NCBI GenBank assembly: GCA_016294165.1
Contig: JAEDCM010000005.1
Span: 1 to 64,000 of the forward strand
Source: Anaeroplasmataceae bacterium
GTDB taxonomy: Bacteria > Bacillota_I > Bacilli_A > Acholeplasmatales > JAEDCM01
DNA length: 64,000 nucleotides
Direction: 5' to 3'
Position numbers and translations under genes: made by a program. Positions 18,328 to 26,599 of the stretch are shown in pieces; within the stretch, counting starts at the first letter, position 1; each line of letters opens with the position of its first letter. Below the pieces are notes generated by a model. The model had not been told where the DNA came from and ran no database searches. It worked only from the letters and a program-made list of their open reading frames with translations.

Positions 18328-19950
18328 TTATATTTTATTATAATAATAGTTTACTTTTCTAAAGTAAAATAAAATACTAAATACCATATACAAACAGATC
18401 AATCCAAATGGAAGTGAATATCTTAAAAGCCTTGATATATCCCCTTTTCTAAACAAAATATTCAAATAAATTGATAATAGAGAAATACCAATTGAAATAA
18501 TTAATCCAATCACAATAAACCTTACAGTAGCTCGAGAAGATACATCTTCAGATTGTGTTAGATTTGGCCGCATCAAATCTAATTTAGTTGAAAACAAAAT
18601 TGAAGCTAACATAAAGAATACTGAATACGTGAATAACAATAAAATTTTAATAAATCTTAAACCTAAAAAGGACTTTATAATTACTAAAGATAAACAAATT
18701 GATATAAAATTAATCATAAAACAAATCACAATCTTTGATGCAACAAACTGATGAATATTGCAAGGCAATGATTTAATATTTAAAAATCCTTTACCCTCAC
18801 GACTAATGTTTGTTGTAGATGTCGTATTAAGCAATACAACAAACACTAAAATCGCAAACAACGATATTTCAAATCCTAAATCCATACCAACTGTACTTCT
18901 AACTACCTTATCAAACATTGTCACGCAACAATAAATAACTAGGGGCAAAGCAAGTGATAATGAAAAAAACTGAAACGTATAATTCGGAGTTCGATAAATT
19001 TGAATGAACTCTCTTTCAATCATTGCGGTAAACGGCTTTCTTTCTCTTATTTTTGAATTGATCTTAGCAATTTTATTTTGCTTAGATGAATACATCAATT
19101 TAAAGAATGCTTTTTTCATTATTAAAACTGAAACAGCTACAGAAATAACGCATAAGACAACAACCATTATTAAATTCAAAATGAAATTCTTTTGCATCAT
19201 AATACGTGCAAATAAATTAGCTGGATAAAATATACGATATAATAATCCCATTGTTTTTAAAGTTGCATAATTAACAATATATCTAATATTACCAGTTTCT
19301 AATAAACGTCTAAAAACATTCAAAAACATTGAATAAACATAAAATGCCCCTGAAATCAATGCTGTAAAGATAATTCCTGTTAATAAATAACGATGCTTTA
19401 ATGCATTTATTAAAAATCTAAACGGAAATATTAATATTGAAGCAAACAAAAATATTACACCAGCCATCAATATAGAAATTAAAATGGTTAAAAAAACAAA
19501 GGTAATTTTGGCTTTTATGATCAAAAACAAAATAAGATTGACCGGAACAATCAAAAGAGCAATCGATAGCACTTGAGTAATAAATAATGCCACAATTTTT
19601 GAAACGAATATGCTCTCAGGTCTAATCGGAAGTGACAATAGAATATCATTCTTCTTAAATAAAACCTTATCCAGCCTCAACATTGTAAAGAATACTCCAA
19701 TCACTAAAATAAAAGCATAATATATCGTGAGTACTTCCATTGATCTTAAAGCAATATTATATTCTCCATTAACTTTTACATGAACATAAGTATCAGTAAG
19801 TTTATAAAGAATGAAAAAGAAAACTGTTGCCACAAAAATAGTAATTAATGTGGAAAAAATGAAATTAAATAAATCAAATTCATTAGTCTTTTTTAAACGA
19901 TAAGTGTTCTTAATCTCATGTTTAACTAACAAACCATCAATCCATAACAT
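18328..19950 (-). CDS. ABC transporter permease
   Basis: A 540-residue membrane protein with about 12 hydrophobic segments, in two groups (residues 35-290 and 330-535) separated by a basic stretch (KQNKIAKINSKIRERKPF). The layout resembles the large ABC-2 exporter permeases of Firmicutes (such as EcsB-like or ABC_export proteins). It overlaps the upstream ATPase gene by 14 nt, so the two surely work together. The following genes encode surface proteins, so it may serve them or envelope maintenance; substrate is unknown. Confidence 0.82.
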   Translation of the reverse strand: MLWIDGLLVKHEIKNTYRLKKTNEFDLFNFIFSTLITIFVATVFFFILYKLTDTYVHVKVNGEYNIALRSMEVLTIYYAFILVIGVFFTMLRLDKVLFKKNDILLSLPIRPESIFVSKIVALFITQVLSIALLIVPVNLILFLIIKAKITFVFLTILISILMAGVIFLFASILIFPFRFLINALKHRYLLTGIIFTALISGAFYVYSMFLNVFRRLLETGNIRYIVNYATLKTMGLLYRIFYPANLFARIMMQKNFILNLIMVVVLCVISVAVSVLIMKKAFFKLMYSSKQNKIAKINSKIRERKPFTAMIEREFIQIYRTPNYTFQFFSLSLALPLVIYCCVTMFDKVVRSTVGMDLGFEISLFAILVFVVLLNTTSTTNISREGKGFLNIKSLPCNIHQFVASKIVICFMINFISICLSLVIIKSFLGLRFIKILLLFTYSVFFMLASILFSTKLDLMRPNLTQSEDVSSRATVRFIVIGLIISIGISLLSIYLNILFRKGDISRLLRYSLPFGLICLYMVFSILFYFRKVNYYYNKI

Positions 19951-20659
19951 TTTGAATGAAATACTCCTCTAACGATTTATTTCCAGTTCTCAATTCATTT
20001 AAATCAATTTCCTTTACAACCTTACCATTATTAATGATATATACTCTATCACATATCTTCTCAACCACATCTAAATTGTGTGATGAGAATATTACTGTTT
20101 TATTTTTTGACTTTACATCAACCATTAATCTTTTAACAACGCTAACTGTTTGTGGATCTAATCCTGTTAAAGGCTCATCTAAAACAAACAAGTTTGGCTC
20201 ATGAACCAAGGCCGCAATAATCGCTATTTTTTGTTTCATTCCATGAGAATATGTGCTGATTTGATTATTAATTTTTTCATTAAGCTTAATCATTCCATTT
20301 AAAAAATCAATATTTTTTTGTCGTTTTTCAAGTGGAACCTTAAAAATATTCGCAATAAAATTTATGTATTCTAATCCTGTCATTTTTTCAAACAAGTTTG
20401 CCACATCAGGCACATATCCAATTTCCTTTTTGACATCAATCGGACTAATACTCATATCATGACCACAAACATGAATCTCTCCTGAATCAAAAGGATGAAT
20501 ACCAGTGAATGATTTAATAAGTGTTGATTTACCTGCTCCATTTTTACCAACCAAACCAACAATTTCTCCTTCTTCTGCATAAATACTGATATCATCTATC
20601 GCTAAAGGGAGATTAGGCTGATATCTTTTTGATAAATTATTAATAAGTAGCGTCTTCAT
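19937..20659 (-). CDS. ABC transporter ATP-binding protein
   Basis: A 240-residue ATPase of an ABC-2 type exporter. Walker A is GKNGAGKST, the Q-loop lies in VPDVANLFEKMTG, the signature is YSHGMKQK (S-H-G instead of SGG), Walker B is LFVLDEPLTGLDP, and the switch histidine is in FSSHNLD. I start at the ATG at 20659, which has AAAGGTG 9 nt upstream; the open frame runs further to 20737 but overlaps the promoter. First gene of the five-gene surface operon. Confidence 0.93.
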   Translation of the reverse strand: MKTLLINNLSKRYQPNLPLAIDDISIYAEEGEIVGLVGKNGAGKSTLIKSFTGIHPFDSGEIHVCGHDMSISPIDVKKEIGYVPDVANLFEKMTGLEYINFIANIFKVPLEKRQKNIDFLNGMIKLNEKINNQISTYSHGMKQKIAIIAALVHEPNLFVLDEPLTGLDPQTVSVVKRLMVDVKSKNKTVIFSSHNLDVVEKICDRVYIINNGKVVKEIDLNELRTGNKSLEEYFIQNVMD

Positions 20660-20677
20660 TCCCATCACCTTTATCAC

Positions 20678-20706
20678 ATTATAACATAAAAATGTATATT
20701 TTACAA
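20678..20706 (-). promoter_or_regulatory. Promoter of the ABC/surface-protein operon
   Basis: TTGTAA (20706-20701), 17-nt spacer, TATAAT (20683-20678) on the minus strand, with the start codon of the ATPase about 20 nt downstream. Confidence 0.7.
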
Positions 20707-20765
20707 ATATATAATTTTTAACGCCAAAATTCGACATGAAAAATAAATTATTTTGCTTTTTTGAA

Positions 20766-20790
20766 AAGAAAAAAGCACCATTGGTGCTTA
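20766..20790 (-). terminator. Terminator of degV
   Basis: AAGCACC/GGTGCTT stem (20773-20779, 20783-20789) with a T-rich tail on the minus strand. The stem overlaps the stop codon of the gene. Confidence 0.85.
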
Positions 20791-21672
20791 TTTAGCTCTC
20801 CTATCTCCAACAAAGAAAACCGCAACTGTCCCTGGCCCACAATGTGAACCAATAATATTTCCGATATTGCACATTCTTATCTCTTTAACCTTCAAAAAAG
20901 TTTGAGCGACCTTTTCTTTAAGCATTAATGCATCTTCTAAGCATGCAGAATGGGCAATAAAACATTTACCAGCATAATTCTCATGATCAACCGCATGAGC
21001 AATCATTTCTTCAACTGTCTTGTTAATCGCTTTTTTCTTTCCATGAGCCTTACTGTATGAAATTAAATGTCCTGGCTCATCAGTACGCATGATTGGACAA
21101 ATTCCCAAAACAGTCGCAATCATCGCAGTAGCTCCACTTACTCTTCCACTTCTCTTAAAATAAGTGACATCACTTGAGAAAAATTGATGATGAATATTAT
21201 AGCGAATATCAAGAACAAATTGTTCGATTTCCTCCATTGTTTTATTTTCATCTCTTAAATCTAAGCATAAATCGACTAATAATCCATAACCTGCACTTGC
21301 ACAAACAGAGTCTAAAACAATAAGCTTACGATCAGGATATTTTTCTAAAAGCTCCTTTTGGGCCTCGTAAGCATTATTTACAGATGGAGTTAATCCTGAA
21401 CCAAATGCAATGTGAATAACATCACCTTTTTTTAATAATTCTTCAAAATAATCAACATAATGAAATTTATTAACCTGTGATGTACGAGAAATTTTGCCAC
21501 CTTTAAGGTCATTATAAAACTTTTCTAGTGCACCCTCAGTTCTACCCATATCATCATGATAAACATTGTCATCAATTGTATATGAATACTCTAAAACACT
21601 AGCGTTTCTCTTTACACAATACTCATAAGGTAAATCAATTGTCGATTCACATGAAAAAATAAAATCTTTCAT
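20788..21672 (-). CDS. DegV family fatty-acid-binding protein
   Basis: DegV proteins bind a fatty acid between two domains; some act as FakB, feeding host fatty acids to the kinase FakA. The 294-residue product starts MKDFIFSCESTIDLP (usual pattern TDSTxDLP; here CEST), has TSQVNKFHYVDYF (usual TSQPS), HIAFGSGLT and DSVCASAGYGLLV. The C-terminal HSACLEDA and GSHCGPGTVAVFF blocks are typical. Single gene with its own terminator; AAGGAGTG precedes the ATG. Confidence 0.93.
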   Translation of the reverse strand: MKDFIFSCESTIDLPYEYCVKRNASVLEYSYTIDDNVYHDDMGRTEGALEKFYNDLKGGKISRTSQVNKFHYVDYFEELLKKGDVIHIAFGSGLTPSVNNAYEAQKELLEKYPDRKLIVLDSVCASAGYGLLVDLCLDLRDENKTMEEIEQFVLDIRYNIHHQFFSSDVTYFKRSGRVSGATAMIATVLGICPIMRTDEPGHLISYSKAHGKKKAINKTVEEMIAHAVDHENYAGKCFIAHSACLEDALMLKEKVAQTFLKVKEIRMCNIGNIIGSHCGPGTVAVFFVGDRRAK

Positions 21673-21809
21673 CTAAAAACACTCCTTACTAATCTTATAC
21701 AATTTCATTCTAATAAATATCACTATTTTTGCCAACCTACTTATAATTTTATCAACTCTACAGAAAGTAGAGAATAAAAAAACAATGCATTAAAGCCATT
21801 TTTTAAATG

Positions 21810-21838
21810 TTGAAAATCTTTATATAATTATGTATAAT
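21810..21838 (+). promoter_or_regulatory. Promoter of the XRE regulator gene at 21870
   Basis: TTGAAA (21810-21815), 17-nt spacer, TATAAT (21833-21838). A separate hairpin CTCTAC/GTAGAG at 21756-21772 lies 38 nt upstream and has no T-run; it could be an operator, but this is a guess. Confidence 0.75.
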
Positions 21839-21869
21839 TATTATATAAAAGATGAAGGTTGGTGAGAAA

Positions 21870-22442
21870 ATGGAAGATCTCAAAGCTATTATTGCCAAAA
21901 ATATACTAATGCTTAGGTCAAAAAACAATATGACCCAACAAACACTTGCACAAAAACTTAACTATTCGGATAAAGCAGTTTCTAAATGGGAACGTGGCGA
22001 ATCCTTACCAGATATAGTTGTTTTGAAATCTATCGCGGATTTGTTTGGTGTAGAAATTGAATTTCTACTTGTTGAACATAATAAGATTAAATCGAGCAAT
22101 ACCAAAAATCATACAATAATTACATTAATGAGCATTCTCATCGTCTTCTTTATATCAACCGTAGTTTATATTTTTCTTGAAGTGTTGTCAAAATCGACAA
22201 TTAATCACTATTTGGCTTTCATCTATGCCATTCCCGAATCAATGATTGTGTGGTTAGTCTTTAATTCTATTTGGTTTAATCGCAGGCGAAATTATCTAAT
22301 AATATCTTTTCTAATTTGGAGCATATTACTATTAATCTTTCTCCAATTACTACCTTACACTGGACCGATTTGGCAATTGTTTCTAATTGGAATCCCTGGT
22401 GAAATTGCCATCATTTTATGGTCATTATTCAAATATAAATAA
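21870..22442 (+). CDS. XRE-family regulator with membrane segments
   Basis: A 190-residue protein. The first 65 residues are a Cro/C1-type helix-turn-helix (MTQQTLAQKLNYSDKAVSKW), followed by three or four hydrophobic segments (about 83-105, 115-135, 140-160, 165-185). Such membrane-tethered XRE proteins are common in Firmicutes; target genes are not known. I start at the ATG at 21870 because GGTGAGAAA precedes it; the ATG at 21852 has no ribosome site. Single gene with a promoter and a long terminator. Confidence 0.85.
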   Translation: MEDLKAIIAKNILMLRSKNNMTQQTLAQKLNYSDKAVSKWERGESLPDIVVLKSIADLFGVEIEFLLVEHNKIKSSNTKNHTIITLMSILIVFFISTVVYIFLEVLSKSTINHYLAFIYAIPESMIVWLVFNSIWFNRRRNYLIISFLIWSILLLIFLQLLPYTGPIWQLFLIGIPGEIAIILWSLFKYK

Positions 22443-22445
22443 TTT

Positions 22446-22500
22446 AAAAGTACCAGTTAAAATTGTTATATAATCGTAACAATTAACTGGTACTTTTTTT
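22446..22500 (+). terminator. Bidirectional terminator between the XRE gene and addA
   Basis: A stem of about 20 bp (AAAAGTACCAGTTAA ... TTAACTGGTACTTTT) with one mismatch, T7 on the plus strand and TTTTAAATT on the minus strand. It can end both convergent units. Confidence 0.85.
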
Positions 22501-25500
22501 ATATCTGCTTGTAATCCTTCAATAAAATTGAATACAAATAACAATTTACATTTTTACCAAATACATTTACAATATGATTTTTATATTCATTTAACTGCTT
22601 AACATATGCCTCATCATCAATATTTTTTGTCTTATAATCAATGATATCAATGTGATCATCATAAATAAGCATTAAATCGATAATTCCCTTAACAAGGCTA
22701 TTTTCATCAAAAAACTCATACTCTTTATAGATATCAGCATTCATAATATTTTTCATTAATGGGCTTCCTAAAAAGCTCTTTACTAAATCTTTATAAAAAT
22801 TATTTTTTATACTACTATAATCTGGATTTTTAAAATCAATAACCTCTAATAATAAATGGAGCTCATTACCAAAATCAATACCTGCTCTTGAGGCATTTAA
22901 ATCAATACCCTTGCTGGCTCTTAAATGCTTTATTTCTTTTGATTCAATGGCAATTTCATTGATAATTAGTTTTCTTTCTAAAACCTCTTCATCAGAAATT
23001 TGAAGCTTATTTTCTAAGGATAAATCATAGGAATACTTATCATATTTATCATATACAATATCGATAAATTCCTTAAAATTTGTTTTACTAGATAAATCAT
23101 GCGAACTTCCGCAATCAATGACTATATTTGGGTCATCAATATCTAACTCATAATTTAAGCATAATAACATTTCTTGATACTCCGAAAAATTGATTTTCTG
23201 ATCATCATATAGTTTAGTAATATCATCAATAATTACCTTACTCATAATTTTTTCATCACCAAGGGCATTTTTAAAGCTATATTTTTGAACATAGGGAATA
23301 TCGAAATTCATAAACTCTCCATCAAACAAACAATCATATGCTTTTTTGGCATAACCACTTAATTCAATACCCGAAACATCGATAAACATTTTAAAGCACT
23401 CTTTACTAATCTTCTTATTTAAAATGTGCTTATGTAATTCATTAAATCTATCCGCAAACGGATATTTTCCATGATAAATATAATACATTAATAACGCTTT
23501 ATCCATCTCTATTTTATTAATTCTATTATAAAATTCATCTAATGAAATATTCTCATTGCTCTTTATACTACGACAATAATCCTTAGTTTTAGATGTATCA
23601 ATAGTGAAAATATCTTCTTTAAAGGAAACCCCTAAAATTTCTAAGAAACGTTCAGCTTCATTTTTTGATATTTTTTCATTAGAAATCAACTCTATTAAAT
23701 GATCTAAAGCCTTACCATTTACAATAATTGGATTAATTTTAAAGTTGCATAATGAAGAATAATGATCAATAAAATGACTTTCTTTATATTCCTTAAGATT
23801 TCTATCCTTATATTTTTTTAAATACGATGGTTTAATAGTTTTACCAAAAATAAACAATATTTCAATAAGTTCATTAAGTGAGAGTATATTATCCATATAA
23901 TCATTGTAAAGGTTCCTTAATGCTACAGGTAAATATGTATTATCAATATAAGCATTATAATCTAAATGAACCTGATAATTCATTATTTCTTCTTCACTAA
24001 ATTCTCTTATCTCATCGATACTTAATCGATAGAATTTCGATGATAGATTAATATCATAATCGCTAATAAGCATTCTAAATACTTCTTTATTAAACTCATT
24101 ATTTTTGAATGAATTAATTATCGTGCTTATATCATAACCATAATATTTATTATAAGTTTTATAATTCTCAACCAAAAAATATTCGCTCACATCTGTTGGA
24201 TACAAGAAAATCATCTTCTCTCGAGCTCTAGTTAGCGCAACATAAAACAATCTGATTTTTTCTGATGTATCCTCTAATACTTCATGATCCTCATTTATCA
24301 TTTTAATAACATTTAAATACTCATTATGAAGAACAAGCCCATAATCGCATAAACTCATTTTTGCTTTTATTTCTTCGCGATTAAAATTCGCAGTTAAACC
24401 AGAATAATAAACTATATTAAACTCCAATCCCTTAGATTTATGAATCGTCATTATTTGCACATTATCAAGTTCTGATCCGACACTTGGTAAAGTTAGCTTA
24501 ATATTATATTCATTAACATAGCTCATAAAAATTATTAAATCATCAATTGTATAATCTAATCCAACCATTTGCTTAATCATACTTAAAAATTGATCAATAT
24601 ATTGTTCATTTTTTATGACATTTCCCAATCTAATAATGCGATAATAAAAATTTAGAGAAAATAAGATCTCCTCAAATAAATCTGATATTGACAAATGGCT
24701 ATTTTTATTAATAATATCTTTAATATCCTTTATAATCGGATCATTATAAAAAGCCTTATTACAACATATTTCATATATTTTATCGTCACCATATTCATAT
24801 ATAAATGAACGAGCAATAGAAACAAATGTATGAATAAAACCCGTGCTATTAAAATCATCATCAAAAATATATTTAATAAGCTTAAGCAGATTTGTAAGAA
24901 TTGTAACACAATCATTACTTGTTATATTCTCATCTTTCACCATATATAAAGGAATCTGATATTCATTAAAAATTTTAACGTATTTTTCAAATTCAACTCC
25001 ACGATCCATCAATATACAAAAATCAGAAAATTTACAATCTCTGAGACCTTGTTTCCCATCAAATACTTGATATCTAGAATTCATCTTATTAATAATATCT
25101 TGGGCAATTAACCTAGCTTCAACATCCACAGAATTCTTATGATTACGTGGATCATAAATTAAAAATTCAGCATTATTATTATAAGAGTTTTTAGCATAAC
25201 TCTTATTTCCAAACTCAATAATATGGTCCTTAGCATAATTTGCTCCACCACAATCATCATTCATGATTTGCTTAAACAAATAATTGATATCATCTAATAC
25301 CTCTTTACGCGAACGGAAATTTTTGTTTAAATCAATAACTCGACCACCATTATGTTCTTTATACTTGTTATATTTATTAGTAAATATTTCACTTTTAGCA
25401 TCTCTAAAGCGATAAATTGATTGCTTAACATCACCAACCATATAAACGTTATTATTTTCAATTTCATTGATAAAGTTTTCTTGGATTAATGACGTATCCT

Positions 25501-26599
25501 GATATTCATCAATCATAATCATCTTTAAACTATTCTTTATGCTCTCTTTAATCTCTTGATTTTCTTTAACTAATTTTAAAGCCATTTTAGCAATATCATT
25601 GAATTCAAAAACTTGATATTTTTCTTTAAATTCTAAAATTCTTTGGTCCAATTTCCTAACAATCTCAATCAGCTTGTTTGCGATACTAATATCATTTTGA
25701 TAGTTTTCTATAAAAGCATCTTTTGATGGTGGGAGATTACTTGCAAAATCAAGCAAATCACTAAACTTTTTTTCAAACTCATCGATTGAATCATCCTTAG
25801 CATTTTTTGGCTTTTTAGGAATCTCTATATCAAATTTTAAAAATTTTAAATAATCATCATATTCTTTAGCATCATAAAGCTTTTCTAATTGTAAACGTAC
25901 TAAATCGCCATATGATCTTTTATCCTTTGTGCTTATAGGAATATTAGGTAATTTATTTAATAATGGTAATAATTCACGCAACTTTTCTTTTAACTTATTA
26001 GAAACATATTCCACTAATTCATATATATATTCTAAATTATAATAGCGATTAACAAAATTATCTAAATAATCATCATCACTTTTGCTTTTTTTGTCATATA
26101 ACATCAAAAGCAAACTTAAAATATCTGAATCATCCTTAAAACAAAATCTTTTAATCATGCGATTAAAATCATCGTCTTCTCCTTGATAATATTCCTCTAG
26201 AATGTCATTTAACATCGTACGCTTTCTAACCGAAATGATACTACCATCCACAATTGAGATATCGTTACTAACATTTAATAGCACATGATACTTTTTAACT
26301 AGCTTTAAAGCATAGGAATCAAAGGTTGAAATATCTGCTAAATCGACATCCTTAGAAGCATCTAATCCTTGTTTCTCTAATTCCTTTCTAATACGCTCCT
26401 TCATCTCACCAGCTGCTAAATTGGTAAATGTCAAAATTAAGAATTCATTAAGGTGATATCCCTCATTTTTTATAAAATGCACAACCCTTTGGGTCAATAC
26501 CTGCGTCTTACCACTACCAGCACCAGCGGACACAATGATATTTTCCCCTTTAGCAATAATAGCCTCCTGTTGGGGCTTAGTATAATCCTCAAATCTCAT
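22499..26599 (-). CDS. addA: ATP-dependent helicase/nuclease subunit A
   Basis: AddA is the helicase-nuclease subunit of the AddAB (RexAB) double-strand-break repair enzyme. UvrD-type motifs are visible: Walker A AGAGSGKTQVL near residue 27, DEYQDTS, GDVKQSIYRFR, NFRS, TIHKSKGLEF and VALTRARE. The C-terminal nuclease domain has VKGIIDLM and IIDYKTKN. The 1366-residue length is somewhat above the B. subtilis protein (about 1232). I start at the ATG at 26599, with AAAGGATG upstream; it overlaps the end of addB by 11 nt, so the two are coupled. Confidence 0.95.
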   Translation of the reverse strand: MRFEDYTKPQQEAIIAKGENIIVSAGAGSGKTQVLTQRVVHFIKNEGYHLNEFLILTFTNLAAGEMKERIRKELEKQGLDASKDVDLADISTFDSYALKLVKKYHVLLNVSNDISIVDGSIISVRKRTMLNDILEEYYQGEDDDFNRMIKRFCFKDDSDILSLLLMLYDKKSKSDDDYLDNFVNRYYNLEYIYELVEYVSNKLKEKLRELLPLLNKLPNIPISTKDKRSYGDLVRLQLEKLYDAKEYDDYLKFLKFDIEIPKKPKNAKDDSIDEFEKKFSDLLDFASNLPPSKDAFIENYQNDISIANKLIEIVRKLDQRILEFKEKYQVFEFNDIAKMALKLVKENQEIKESIKNSLKMIMIDEYQDTSLIQENFINEIENNNVYMVGDVKQSIYRFRDAKSEIFTNKYNKYKEHNGGRVIDLNKNFRSRKEVLDDINYLFKQIMNDDCGGANYAKDHIIEFGNKSYAKNSYNNNAEFLIYDPRNHKNSVDVEARLIAQDIINKMNSRYQVFDGKQGLRDCKFSDFCILMDRGVEFEKYVKIFNEYQIPLYMVKDENITSNDCVTILTNLLKLIKYIFDDDFNSTGFIHTFVSIARSFIYEYGDDKIYEICCNKAFYNDPIIKDIKDIINKNSHLSISDLFEEILFSLNFYYRIIRLGNVIKNEQYIDQFLSMIKQMVGLDYTIDDLIIFMSYVNEYNIKLTLPSVGSELDNVQIMTIHKSKGLEFNIVYYSGLTANFNREEIKAKMSLCDYGLVLHNEYLNVIKMINEDHEVLEDTSEKIRLFYVALTRAREKMIFLYPTDVSEYFLVENYKTYNKYYGYDISTIINSFKNNEFNKEVFRMLISDYDINLSSKFYRLSIDEIREFSEEEIMNYQVHLDYNAYIDNTYLPVALRNLYNDYMDNILSLNELIEILFIFGKTIKPSYLKKYKDRNLKEYKESHFIDHYSSLCNFKINPIIVNGKALDHLIELISNEKISKNEAERFLEILGVSFKEDIFTIDTSKTKDYCRSIKSNENISLDEFYNRINKIEMDKALLMYYIYHGKYPFADRFNELHKHILNKKISKECFKMFIDVSGIELSGYAKKAYDCLFDGEFMNFDIPYVQKYSFKNALGDEKIMSKVIIDDITKLYDDQKINFSEYQEMLLCLNYELDIDDPNIVIDCGSSHDLSSKTNFKEFIDIVYDKYDKYSYDLSLENKLQISDEEVLERKLIINEIAIESKEIKHLRASKGIDLNASRAGIDFGNELHLLLEVIDFKNPDYSSIKNNFYKDLVKSFLGSPLMKNIMNADIYKEYEFFDENSLVKGIIDLMLIYDDHIDIIDYKTKNIDDEAYVKQLNEYKNHIVNVFGKNVNCYLYSILLKDYKQI

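Noticed and set aside
21756..21772. Hairpin CTCTAC/GTAGAG as a terminator of degV-type or upstream genes
   Set aside because: No T-run follows on either strand and it lies upstream of both divergent genes; at most an operator.
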